Shown: positions 35,203 to 45,965 of the stretch, one piece after another | Layout: each line of letters starts with the position of its first letter | Numbering within the stretch: position 1 is the stretch's first letter | NCBI GenBank assembly: GCA_037954665.1 | Contig: JBBMOL010000150.1 | Location: forward strand, 868,001 to 932,000 | DNA from: Laguncularia racemosa | Taxonomy: Eukaryota; Streptophyta; Magnoliopsida; Myrtales; Combretaceae | Length of the DNA stretch: 64,000 nt | Reading direction: 5' to 3' | The notes under the pieces: model-generated | Told to the model about the DNA's origin: nothing | Databases searched by the model: none | The model's input: only the letters and a program-made list of their open reading frames with translations | Program-made: the position numbers and the translations under genes

Positions 35203-35503
35203 GTAATTTAAGATAAGATGGTCAAGATGTTTCAGGAATATCAATCCTAAAAAAAAAAAACAGACTTTAGAGGAGATCATTAATGAATTTATGTGTGCAA
35301 ATTTGAGAAGTGATTATCATCTTAGGAGAGGCTATAGACCATAGGCAATTGGGAAATCTTCACAAAGATGAATTTACATAGAAGAGTAAAAAGCAGCTTT
35401 GCAACAAACGATGAAAAAGCTTGAAGAAGAAAGTTGTGAACATGAAGAGTTTTTGGCAATAGTTGAAAAAGAAAGAGAGAGACATAGAGCCTAAGCTAAA
35501 CAG
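35203..35503 (+). pseudogene. En/Spm-like transposase pseudogene E1, third exon
   Basis: It continues E1 after S4: DKMVKMFQEYQ, then LEEIINEFMCANLRSDYHLR and RGYRP (the G-Y-x-RG-x-G-x-KP position), then the coiled-coil-like TMKKLEEESCEHEEF and AIVEKERERHRA, to a CAG|GTAAGT donor at 35504. This matches the tail of plant En/Spm transposase proteins. Stops (35206 region, 35460 region) mark it as dead. The first five bases duplicate the GTAAT target. Confidence 0.45.
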
Positions 35504-36054
35504 GTAAGTCTTGAAAATCTTTTTTCTTTTTAGTCTTGAAAATCTTGGAGAAGTGTCTAAATTATAATACAAAATCATAATCTCCATGTTGGATAAATCA
35601 AATTGGTAGTATTTGTTTATAGGTAGACTTGGATTTTTGGTTTGTGTTTAGCTTTTTGGTTTTGGGTTCATAATCTTGTTGCAATATCTTAATGATTACA
35701 AAAACATGATGAAAGATGTGGTTTCATCTCTTACTTTGTGTTCTTAGCTCAAAATCTTGTAGTAAATATGTTTACAACTTTCTAATTCTTTTATAATTTC
35801 AACTTACTCAACAATATTAAATTTAAGTTGTTCAATCTAGTTTTGCTTTTTTTTTTGAAGAATTCACTTTGAAGTTACTTGATATGAAAAATGGCTAGGC
35901 ATACAAAATTATTAAAGAACCATGTCTAGTATCTACGGTTCATACCGTTGCATGAGGTAGGAAGTTTCTTATATCTTTTGTGAAGATGTTCTGACCCATG
36001 AGACTAATGGACTGTGATAGATAATATCTGAGTTGTGATGAACACATGTTCATT

Positions 36055-36370
36055 ACTTAAATTTCCGTTTGGTGATTAATGAGATTATTTTTACCCCACT
36101 CATACTTCTTTTCTTCATTTTTGGGCAAATAAGTATTACAAGGGATATGCAAGTATTATTGGATAATTACCTTAAGAGAAGTGTAACTCCAATTGAATTG
36201 AATGGGATTGTTAAAGCCAACTTATATGGACTTTCCTTGATGTTATAATTCCCTTCTTTTATTTATTTATGTACTTTTTCCATTTCTCTCAATTTTCAAT
36301 TTCCTACTGTTGTTAGTTTCCTCTTCCTTGATTTTCATACCTTGCTACTGGAAAAACTATCATTCTTGAG
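36055..36370 (+). repeat. Duplicated segment, copy A (partner 55684-56010)
   Basis: It shares several collinear blocks with copy B: GATTAA-GAGATTATTTT, CTTATATGGACTTTC, TTGTTGTTAGT-type runs and TTGATTTTCAT-CCTTGCT. Copy B lies about 400 bases upstream of the GDSL gene. Downstream of copy A no GDSL exon is seen. Confidence 0.7.
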
Positions 36371-36718
36371 AAATATAGTCAGGTCATCTATTTCTAATAA
36401 CTTCTTTCTATTATACTGCTAATAAATTGGAAAAGTGAGTCAACATTTCCTATACACCAAGAATAATGGTGTGAATACACAAGTTTTGATCGTGGTGTTG
36501 TGACTGGTGATAACTCCTTTGTGTAACGAATGGACTTAGTAATGTGATAGTGTCCATGATAGGTTGTCGATCACCTCGCACTAGACAAGTTGATGATTTT
36601 TGTTATAGGATAAAATTAGATATGTATCGTACAGACTCAAATAATTGCAGGTTATCACTCCTACATCGTGATTGGAGAGGTTGATGTGAATCTTACTCTG
36701 CCGTTTATAAATCGGCAC

Positions 36719-37131
36719 TATGTTTGGAATGAAGGAAGGGAGAAGGGATGAAATGGAGGCGATGGAATTGGAGGAGATTTGAATCATTTCAATTGTTTGG
36801 CTAGAAGGAACAAAATTAGGGTGGAAACAAATCCATGACTCATCAAAATGTATTCCCTCCCAAAATGAAAATAAAGTGGAAGGAATATAGAAAAGATTGA
36901 TTTGTTTTTCATTTTGCTTCTTGTAATTGGTTAAATTGTTAACTCTTATGAGTATTTTAATAATTTGGTACTACATTACTTTTTTATCCTTATCAATAAT
37001 TAATTTCCCTTTCTTTTATTTCCCTCTAAACAAAAATGTGTGAAGGAATTAAATACCCTAATATTTTCTCTCCTTATGATTCTTTCTTCCCACTTTCTTT
37101 CCTTCTTAATTTCTTCCCTATATCCAAACGT
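36719..37131. mobile_element. MITE-like element
   Basis: The left end ATGTTTGGAATGAAGGAAGG and the right end (inverted) ACGTTTGGATATAGGGAAG form imperfect inverted repeats rich in GGAAGG/CCTTCC. The body of about 410 bases is AT-rich and non-coding. This looks like a small non-autonomous DNA transposon. No TSD was settled. Confidence 0.5.
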
Positions 37132-38217
37132 GTAAGTGACTTAGGGTATGTCACATATTTCCTGGAGCAAAAGTCCCTTGAGGGTTTTTGTTGCATAATT
37201 CTAAGGTTGCAATAAGGTATCATGGAAATTGACGTTAAGAAAAATTTTGTATTGTTTGAATGAGTTGAGAAATGATGGTAGATGCAGAGTCCCTTAACCT
37301 CGATTAAAGAATGGTTATATTCTTAACTTCATATCAGTTAGCGGAAGACCATATACAATACTAGCATTTATATGGGTTATTTATGCATAATATATTGTTG
37401 AATAACTTATATAACATTGTGTGTTATAGTAATGGGAGCATACCCATTTCGCTAAACTACGAAGATAGTGCTCACCCCTTTATAATTTGACTTATTTTTA
37501 AGTCAGTACTGCAGAAGCATGTGATGCTAGGATTTTACCTCAACGAGCAGCTTAATTTAGATTTATGACTATAGTAAAAGTTATGTATTATTCTATATGA
37601 ATTTAGTTATATATAGATCCAGTTCTTACCTATATAAACGTAAATAAATCTCCATTTGCTCCCTTGATTTAGGAATGAAGTAGTGACTTCCATTTTTTAT
37701 TAATTGGTGGGGGATTCTCATTCGTGTGGTCATGGAAAAAAGTGAGACATTAGATTTTATAATTATTTTTATACTATGTAATTATATTTAGTATGATTAA
37801 ATGTAATAATGAGATAATCAAGTGGATTTTTTTTTTGTTACTTCTAACTTAAAAATGATTATCATATAATAGATTAATACGACACTTATACCTTTAAAGT
37901 TTGACTCTGTTAAGTGTTGTTTTGGGGCTTAGAACACGCTCTCTTTATCCTTGGCTACCTTCTGCTTCATCCTAGAGTGGCCATTCACATAGGTAACTTC
38001 CCTATGTAGATATGGCCTCATCCCTTTACACCTTTATCAAGGGGTAGTCCCTCAAGCCATCTCCATCCATGCAAGGGAAGCTACTATCATTTCCAAAATA
38101 CCTTATAGGCTTCGGAATATCACCCAAGTCCATACAATAGTTCCCATTTTCAGCTCTAAAGCAATGTTGTTGGGTCCAATCTAATTGTTGATCTAGATAA
38201 ATGAGAGGGTCACAAGC

Positions 38218-38609
38218 TATCAATCAAGAAGGTCAGGAAGCACAGAAACATACACAGCCGGATACACAGTCAGAAGACATGGCCGTGTGTTGTGTTAGGA
38301 ACCTCACAGAAACATACACGGCCGGATACACGGACAGAAGACACGGCCATGTATTGTGTCAGGTAGCTACCAGAAGCATACACGACCTGTTACACGGCTA
38401 GAAGGCACGGCCGTGTAACATGGTCGTGAATACTTAGATATTTGTTTCGTGACTTAGTTTGTAAATATAGCATGTATATTTTGGTAGAGGAAGATTTATT
38501 TTCCTAGTTTGTAAGATATAGTTGCTTGGAAAGATATCCTCCTAATGTATATATATACTTGAACATGAATTATGAAAGGCATTCAGCCAAAGTTTCTCAA
38601 AAGTTATTA
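38218..38609 (+). mobile_element. C1 5' LTR (392 bp)
   Basis: It starts TATCAATC and ends AAGTTATTA. The dyad array (38241-38420) begins with CACAGAAACATACACAGCC and includes ACACGGCCGGATACACGG. It lies upstream of the TATATATATAC box at 38548-38558, thus in U3. The 3' LTR has one more unit. Confidence 0.87.
38241..38425 (+). repeat. Dyad array in C1 5' LTR
   Basis: Two full units and one partial unit of about 75 bases. Each reads CACAGAAACATACACGGCCG, then GATACACGG, then GAAGACACGGCCGTGT, then TGTGTTAGGAAC. On the complementary strand this is the G3 composite unit. Confidence 0.87.
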
Positions 38610-38622
38610 TGGTATCAGAGCC
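38610..38622 (+). promoter_or_regulatory. C1 primer binding site (tRNA-iMet)
   Basis: TGGTATCAGAGCC directly follows the LTR with no spacer. It is a perfect match to the initiator-Met site and sets the LTR end at 38609. Confidence 0.93.
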
Positions 38623-38769
38623 ACACAACTGAGTATTGCGCTGAATCCATAGTTCTTTTTTTTAGTCTTGGAATTGCTGGTTTGTTCTTGGTTGTTTTTG
38701 GCTTTAGGTTGATTCATTCCAATCAACAATTTTTTGATAATCAAGTTGTGAGTGACAATTCGGTTTAGA

Positions 38770-39565
38770 ATGTCTTTTGAGAAAACACATGAGATCTTAG
38801 CTATTAGATTTACGGGAAAGAATTATGCTGCATGGGAATTTCAGTTCAAGATGTTTTTGAAAGGGAAGGAGCTTTGGGGTCATATTGACAGGTCTTCTCC
38901 AACTCCTACAGAGTCAAAAGATTGTGGTCAATGGGAGGCAAAAGATGCACGGATTGTTTCTTAGATTTTGGGATCTATTGAGGCTCACATAGTGAACAAC
39001 TTACGATCCTTTGGCACAGCAAAAGAAATGTGGGAATACTTGAAGCGCATCTATAATCAAGATAATACAACAAGACGTTTCTAATTGGAACTTGATATGA
39101 GTAATTATAGTCAAGGTAATCTCTCAATTGAACAATATTATTCTGGATTCCTTAATTTATGGAGCGAATATTCTGGTATTATCTATGCTAAGGTGTCAAA
39201 GGAGAGTTTGGCTAGTCTGCAAGCTATTCATGAAGTGAGTCGTCGTGATCAGTTTTTGATGAAGCTCAGACCTGAATTTGAAACCGCTCGAGCTGGGTTG
39301 CTGAATAGAGATCTAGTGCCTTGTTTGGATGTATGTTTTGGGGAATTGCTGCGCGAGGAACAAAGATTGGCAACACAAGCTACTATTGGTGCAACTGGTG
39401 GATCATCTGGAATAGTTAATGTTGCATATGCTGCTCAGACCTGAGGAAAGGGAACAATGCAGTGTTACAGCTGCAAAGAATTTGGTTATATTGCCCGGCA
39501 TTGTAGTAAGAAGTTCTGTAATTATTGCAAGCAAAAATGACATATTATTAAGGAGTGTCCTACAA
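38770..39565 (+). pseudogene. C1 gag with two zinc knuckles
   Basis: From MSFEKTHEILAIRF it reads GKNYAAWEFQFKMFLKGKEL, WGHID and, past a stop at 38964, a UBN2-type copia gag: KEMWEYLKRIYNQ, SIEQYYSGFLNLWSEY and FLMKLRPEFETARAGLLNR. A TGA at 39442 is followed by CYSCKEFGYIARHC (His replaced by Tyr) and FCNYCKQK-stop-HIIKEC, paired CCHC knuckles. In a live element it would coat the RNA. Confidence 0.82.
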
Positions 39566-39674
39566 GGCCTCAAAATAGAGGCCACAAGCTTTTCATGCTG
39601 CGGTATCCGACTCTTGCAATCCTGGTTCGACATCCACAATTGCTAGCAACAAGCAATCTGTTCTCACACCAGAT

Positions 39675-40010
39675 ATGATTCAACAGATGATCCTCTCTAC
39701 CTTCTCTACTCTTGGTCTTCAAGGGAAAGGTAAGACTACTAATTCTATTCCTTGGTTTGTTGATTCTGGTGCCACAAATCATATGACTGGCACATTTGAT
39801 TTATTGCATAATCAACATCCATATACTGGTACTCAACACATTCAGGTTGCTGATGGAAATAATATTCCTATTACGACAGTTGGTGATATTAGCTCCTCCT
39901 TTCGACATGTTTTGATTTCTCCTAAATTATCTACTAACTTACTTTCTGTTGGGCAAATGGTGGATAATAACTGTGATGTCCACTTTTCTCGTGATGGTTG
40001 TACTATGTAG
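39675..40010 (+). pseudogene. C1 aspartic protease
   Basis: The frame contains IPWFVDSGATNHMTGTFDLL, the D-S-G-A copia protease active site, then IQVADGNNIPITTVGDI and FRHVLISPKLSTNLLSVGQM, both typical of the domain. It ends at a TAG at 40008 replacing Gln or Trp before DQVSGKVIAKG. The domain order after gag is correct. Confidence 0.85.
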
Positions 40011-41080
40011 GATCAAGTGTCGGGTAAGGTGATAGCGAAGGGGCCTAAAGTAGGCAAGTTATTTCCATTACAATTTACCGTTCCTCGGACTTTGTCATTA
40101 GCTTCTTCAGTTGTTGACAATAAGGCTAGCATCTAGCATAGACGCTTAGGTCATCCAAATAATGTTGTTTTGAATCATTTGTTGCAAAGAGGTGTCCTCG
40201 GTTCCATAGATAAGAACTTATTAGTTGATTGTTCTTCTTGTAAACTGGGCAAAAGTAAGACATTGCCTTTTCCTGTTTTGGGTAGTCGTACTAATAAATG
40301 TTTTGACATTATTCATAGTGATGTTTGGGGAATTGCACCAATTATTTCACATGATCAGTATAAATACTTTGTGACATTTATTGACGATTACAGTCGATTT
40401 ACATGGATTTACTTTTTGCATTCCAAAGCAGACGTGTTTACTGTGTTTCAAACCTTTGTGACATATATTGAGACTCAGTTTTCCACTTGTATTAAAATCT
40501 TACGGTCTGATAATGGTGATGAATATATTTCTCATGAGTTTCAAGCATTTCGTCATACCAAGGGTATTGTTTCACAACGCTCATGTCCTTATACACCTCA
40601 GCAGAATGGAGTTGCCGAACTGAAAAATCGACATTTGTTAGATGTAGTGCGCACATTGTTGTTAGAATCTTCTGTTCCAACTAAGTTTTGGACCAAAGCT
40701 TTATCTACTTCCGTTTATCTAATTAATCGCTTACCATCACAACAATTGAAGTTTGATTCTCCCTATCAACGAGTGTTTGGTAAACATCCTAATTATCATA
40801 TGCTACATACTTTTGGATGTGTTTGTTTCATTCATTTACCTACCCGTGAACGTCATAAGTTGTCAGCCCAGTCTGTTCGATGTGGCTTTATGGGTTACAG
40901 TCCTAATCATAAAGGTTTTGTGTGTTATGATTCGATTAATAATAGATGGCATATTTCTCGGGATGTGATTTTCTTTGAACATGAATACTATTTTCAGCAA
41001 CATTTTTCGACATCTGATACTGTTGTGCTTCCTCACTTTGATAATTCTTATTTTGATAAACGGTTCAAGCTTGGACTTGT
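40011..41080 (+). pseudogene. C1 integrase
   Basis: It includes the GAG-pre-integrase/HHCC region (H-RRLGHPNN, LVDCSSCKLGKSK) and the core: DIIHSDVWGIAP (Asp 1), FVTFIDDYSRFTWIYFL, IKILRSDNGDEYIS (Asp 2) and PQQNGVAELKNRHL (Glu). It continues PTKFWTKALSTSVYLINRLP, then HTFGCVCFIHLP and GFMGYSPNHKGFVCYD. A stop near 40134 lies before the HHCC part. All three catalytic residues are present. Confidence 0.88.
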
Positions 41081-41139
41081 CCTTTCTAACCTTGCTCCTA
41101 AAAATGCTTCAATGATTCTTCCACGATCAACTTGGCACA

Positions 41140-41603
41140 CTCGTCCTCCAGATAGATATGGCTATTCTGCAATTGTAACTAATACTACCATTCCTACCTC
41201 TTATTCTCAGGCTGCTAAACAGCCTTGCTGGATAAAAGCCATGCAAGAGGAACTTCAAGCACTTCAAGATAATCACACTTGGGATATTGTTTCCTGTCTC
41301 GCTGGTGTTAAACCCATTAGTTATAAATGGGTTTATTCTCTTAAGATTCGATCTAATGGTTCCCTCGACAGATATAAGGCAAGGTTGGTAGCTCTTGGCA
41401 ATCGATAGGAATATGGCATTGATTATGAAGAGACCTTTGCACCTGTGGCTAAGATGACAACTGTCCGGCTTATTCTATCTATTGCTGCATCTAAAGGATG
41501 GTTCTTACGACAGATGGATGTTAAGAATGCATTTTTGCATGGAGACCTCAAGGAAGATATCTATATGACTCCTCCTCCAAGATTGTTTTCCACACCCTCA
41601 CAT
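41140..41603 (+). pseudogene. C1 reverse transcriptase, part 1
   Basis: The copia RT start CWIKAMQEELQALQDNHTWD, then PISYKWVYSLKIRSNGSLDR, YKARLVALGNR, a TAG at 41406, EYGIDYEETFAPVAKMTTVR and QMDVKNAFLHGDLKEDIYM. It breaks at the CACAT target site where G2 begins and resumes at 48400. Confidence 0.88.
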
Positions 41604-42453
41604 TGATACGAACCACGCCAACCCATGACGAAACCTAATACCAATACGTTTGGAATTCGTTGCCTAAGACGCCCAAACACCTAAAGTGGAAACCGCGACC
41701 CGTTGTCTATAAGCGAGACAAGAACCTTGGTATAAAATGAAGACGCCACAATCGGGATGAAAGATCGATTGATAAGTCGGGATGAACGCCACGAAAATTA
41801 ATCCGATAAGTTCGATTTAGTTCTTGAAGAACCAAGAGAGGTGCCTCTCAAAAGTGTTTAATGTTCAAAGATGTAAATTCTGTGTTGTTCTAAACCCTAG
41901 GAGCTTTTATACTAAGGTTACAATCCATGAAAAACAAGTCCAAAACGACGTAGCTTAGATAAGTTGCGTAAAAACACGAAAACAGAACAAGCTAGCCGGC
42001 AGGGGATACACGGCCGTGTACACGACTGTGTACTTTGGCCGTGTACTTTTCTGTGCACATTCCGGTCACATACACGACCGTGTACTTCTGGTCGTGTATC
42101 TTTCTATGGATTTGCTTGTCTCCATACACGACCGTGCCTTTTAGCCATGTGTCTAGCCGTGCATAATTCTGTGCAATCTTGGAATTCCTGCACGACCGTG
42201 CTTTGAAAGTACACACCCTCTTCAACCCGTGTCTGGTGTGACTTGTATAAGAGCAAGGGTCTTCCCATGGTTATTCCAATCCGTTCTAACTTCATGATTG
42301 CTCCAATCCTTTCTGGCTTCATGGACATCCTTTATCAACCCGTTAAGTGCTTCCTTGAGTCGTTTTGCTCGACTTCTTGTGATCGGCTCAAGCGGCACTT
42401 CAAGAGGATCCACATTCCTTCTTCCGGCTTGACTCTCATCATGGATCTCATCA
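41604..42453 (-). mobile_element. G2 3' LTR (850 bp)
   Basis: It has the TATA-like GTATAAAAG (minus) near 41904-41912, a dyad array at 42000-42210, and the last 77 codons of pol at its U3 end (42222-42453). Confidence 0.9.
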
Positions 42454-43436
42454 TTCCCCTCCTCTTGAAAAGGATTTGTCCTCAAATCGTCACCTACATC
42501 AAAAGGACTCAGATCAGTAACATTAAATGTGGCACTTACTTGATACTCACCAGGCAAATCTATCTTGTATGCATTGTCGTTGATGTGCTCAAGAACTTGA
42601 AATGGTCCATCACCTCTAGGAAGTAGTTTAGATCGACGCTGCATGGGAAACTGCTCTTTGTGCATGTGAACCTAAACCCAATCTCTAGGTTCAAAAACAG
42701 CTTGTCGACGACCCTTGTTGGCTTATTTCACATACTGCTCTATTCGTCGCTCAATGTTCAGCCTTGCCTTCTCGTGTATCTGTTTAACAAATTCAGCCTT
42801 CTTCGTACCATCTAAATTAACATACTCAGAAATAGGCAAAGGTGATAAATCCAAAGGAGTTAGTGGATTAAAACCATACACAATCTCAAAAGGAGTAAAT
42901 TTAGTAGCAGAATGCACTATACGGTTATAAGCAAATTCAACATGCGGCAAACAATCCTCCCAACTTTTAATATTCTTTTTAATTACAGCCCTCAACAAAG
43001 TAGATAAAGTTCGATTCACTACCTCAGTTTGACCATCAGTCTGTGGATGACAAGTAGTAGAAAAAAATAACTTAGTTCCTAACTTAGCCCACAACGTCTT
43101 CCAAAAGTAGCTCAAGAACTTAGCATCCCTATCTGATACAATTGTTCTAGGCATACCATGCAATCGCACAACTTCCCTAAAGAATAAATTAGCAATATTA
43201 CAAGCATCATCTGTTTTGTGACAAGGAATGAAATGTGCCATTTTAGAGAATCTATCAACAAATACAAAAATAGAATCCCGACCATGTCTAGACCTAGGTA
43301 ATCCTAACACAAAGTCCATAGAAATATCTACCCACGGCTCATGAGGAATTGGAAGTGGGGTGTAAAGCCCTTGAGGTTGGACTCTATATTTCGCTTGCCT
43401 ACACGTGACACATCGCTCACAAATCCTCTCAACATC
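42222..43436 (-). pseudogene. G2 integrase running into the 3' LTR
   Basis: Core: MDFVLGLPRSRHGRDSIFVF (first Asp), IVSDRDAKFLSYFW (second Asp), HPQTDGQTEVVNRTL (Glu) and FAYNRIVHSATKFTPFEIVY. After a stop near 42722 and one near 42670, MHKEQFPMQRRSKLLPRGD, GPFQVLEHINDNAYKIDLP and FNVTDLSPFDVGDDLRTNPF. The frame then crosses the LTR boundary at 42453 without break: NVDPLEVPLEPITRSRAKRL to the end at 42222. No classic chromodomain is seen. The overlap supports a CRM-like assignment. Confidence 0.87.
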
Positions 43437-44096
43437 TCATTTCATGTGAGGCCAATAGAAGTGTTCCTGCAATACCCCTAAGGTTTTAGCTACTCCAAAG
43501 TGTCCCATTAAACCTCCTCCATGAGATTCCCTCACTAATAATTCTCTTAAAGAACAAATTGGAATGCATAGTTTACTGTCCCTAAACAAGAATCCTTCAT
43601 GTTTATAAAATTTACCATTCCCACTCTTCTCACAATGCACATACTCCTTACAAAAATCTCAATCAGCAGCATATAATTCCTTAATGTGCTCAAAACCAAG
43701 CAGTCTAGAACTAAGAGTAGAAATAAGAGTATACCTTCTAGAAAGTGCATCAACCACGACATTCTCTTTACCTTGCTTGTAGTGGATGACATATGGAAAT
43801 GTTTAGATGAACTCCACCTAACGAGCATGCCTCTTGTTCAGCTTATGTTGCCCCTTCAAGTACTTCAAAGATTCATGATCAGTGTGGATCACGAACTCTT
43901 TTGGCTCCAGGGCTCGAACCAATGCATATAACTCCTTGTCGTAAGTAGGGTAGTTCAAGGTTGCTCCCCTTAGCTTCTCGCTAAAGAATGCAATCGGTCT
44001 TCGCTCCTACATAAGCATTGCTCCAATACCTAATCCTGAAGCATCACAATCAATTTCAAACGTTTTAGCAAAGTTAGGTAAAGCAAGTAACGATGC
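43437..44096 (-). pseudogene. G2 RNase H and integrase zinc domain
   Basis: LPNFAKTFEIDCDASGLGI (DASG), a stop, ERRPIAFFSEKLRGATLNYP, TYDKELYALVRALEPKEFVI and HTDHESLKYLKGQHKLNKRH, then VDALSRRYTLIST, form the RNase H. The zinc domain follows: ESHGGGLMGHFGVAKTLGVL, QEHFYWPHMK. Stops near 43437, 43660, 43806 and 44010 interrupt it. G1 lacks this whole part. Confidence 0.83.
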
Positions 44097-45128
44097 CTAA
44101 GTCAGCTTATTTTTAAGCGTCTGAAAGGCCTTCTCTTGTTGCTCTCCCCAGCTGAACCCCACGTTCTTCTTAATTACCTCAGTAAGTGGTGCTGCAATGG
44201 TGCTAAAATCCTTCACAAATCTCCTATAAAAGCTCGCTAGTCCATGGAAACTCCGCACATGACTTACAGTAGTTAGACTAGGCCATTCTTGGACCGCACG
44301 AATCCTTTCTTCATCAACCTGTATTCCCTGTGCACTAACAACAAAGCCAAGAAACACAAGTTTGTCTGCGCAAAAAGTGCACTTCTTGAGGTTAGCATAT
44401 AATTGTTCCTTTCGAAGCACTTCTAAATCATCCCTCAAGTGAGATATATGATCTTCCAAACTCTTACTGTAAATAAGAATATCATCAAAATAGTCAACCA
44501 CAAATTTTCCAATAAAAGTCCTCAAAACATGGTTCATAAGTCTCATAAAAGTACTAGGTGCATTAGTTAAATCGAAAGGCATTACTAACCACTCATATAA
44601 TCCATATTTTGTCTTAAATGCAGTTTTCCATTCATCACCTTCTTTCATTCTAATTTGGTGATATCCACTTTTCAAATCAATTTTAGAAAAGACACTAGAC
44701 CCATGTAACTCATCTAACATGTCATCTAAGCGAGGAATGGGATGACGATACTTTACCGTGATGTTGTTGATGGCGCGGCAGTCAACACACATTCTCCATC
44801 TCCCATTCTTCATAGGCACCAAAATCACAGGCACTGCACATGGACTCATGCTTTCTCTCACGTACCCCTTCTCCATTAATTCATCGACTTGCCTTTGGAG
44901 TTCCTTTGTCTCCTCCGGATTGCTCCTATAAGCTGGCTTGTTTGGAATCGATGCTCCGGGTACAAGGTCAATCTGGTGCTCAATATCACGAATAGGTGGT
45001 AATCCCTTTGGAATCTCCTCAGGGAAGACATCTTCAAAGTCCTGCACAAGAGACACAACCACACTAGGCAAAGAGTTAGATAGTTCGTTAGTAGTCAAAC
45101 ATGTTTCTTTAAAAACCAGCAACAACAT
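44097..45128 (-). pseudogene. G2 reverse transcriptase, motifs intact
   Basis: A 343-codon open frame: DVFPEEIPKGLPPIRDIEHQ, PCAVPVILVPMKNGRWRMCV, DCRAINNITVKYRHPIP, KIDLKSGYHQIRMKEGDEWK, PFDLTNAPSTFMRLMN, VVDYFDDILIYSKS, FLGFVVSAQGIQVDEERI and FYRRFVKDFSTIAAPLTEVI. The YFDD box is intact, and PFGL is PFDL. It is the best-preserved RT in the window. It joins the linker at 45132 after one stop. Confidence 0.88.
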
Positions 45129-45131
45129 AGG

Positions 45132-45965
45132 TTACCTCATCACTAACGCTCTCCTTACTACACTTGCTCTTGCCACACAACTCTCCTTTTGCAAGGCTGC
45201 CCTCTCATTTTCATTCACCACCAAAGTTGATCCTCCTTCAACTTGGGCTCTCACACTCTTTCCAGCCTTCCTCTCTTTTACCTTTTGATCTTGACTTTTA
45301 TATTCCTTTTCTTTCTCATTGTCTTTTGTTCTCTCACTCTCCCTCTGCTTTTCACTCACCTTATGTTTTGCAAAAGACTGTTGTAGCTGCAAATGGTCCT
45401 CATACACCTGCTTAGGGGTTAATGGTTTAAGATTAAAGCTTTTCCCCTAGTGAACACGCGTATACTTGTTAGAAAAACCATCATGAACAACCTTCCTATC
45501 AAATTGCCATGGCCTTCCCAACAACATATGACATGCTTGCATTGGCACTACATAACATAACACCTCATCCTCATACCTACCAATGTGAAACCCGATCAAG
45601 GCTTGCTTACTCACCTTAGTCTCACCACTATCTTTCAACCACTGCAGTTTATATGGACTAGGGTGTCTAACAGTTTTAAGCCCCAGCCTCTCAACAATAA
45701 AATTGCTCACTACATTGGTGCAACTTCCTCCATCAATAATCAAGCTACAAATATGATCTCCTAGATAACATCTAGTATGAAATATATTCTCTCTTTGCAC
45801 CTCCTCTTCTTCCTTCACCTGCACATTCAAAGCTCGCTTCACTACTACCACTAGCCTTCCCATTGCAGGCTCGTCATCATCACTAGCATCCTCTAATGGA
45901 GGCATATCCTCTTCTTCACTATCCCCCTCAGTCTCATACTCTCCATCATCACACAAAATCATCAC
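45132..45965 (-). pseudogene. G2 protease and charged linker
   Basis: Acidic leader (EGDSEEEDMPPLEDASDDDE), ENIFHTRCYLGDHICSLIID, GGSCTNVVSNFIVERLGL and CHMLLGRPWQFDRKVVHDGF. Then a stop near 45447 and a Lys/Glu-rich linker (SERTKDNEKEKEYKSQDQKV). D-G-G stands at the active site as in G1. The S1 insertion seen in G1 is absent (continuous near 45265). Confidence 0.83.

Larger units (their letters stand above)
35504..38217. other. Intergenic DNA between E1 and C1
   Basis: AT-rich, with no intact gene. It holds a segment homologous to the GDSL upstream region (36055-36370), a MITE-like element (36719-37131), LTR-like U5 sequence with 'gtgctcacccc' near 37470, and an unassigned minus-strand frame at 38026-38223. 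Confidence 0.5.

Noticed and set aside
38026..38223. Treating this open frame as a functional gene
   Set aside because: No start context, no recognised domain, and the 5' end is in the C1 LTR. Kept only as a low-interest observation.
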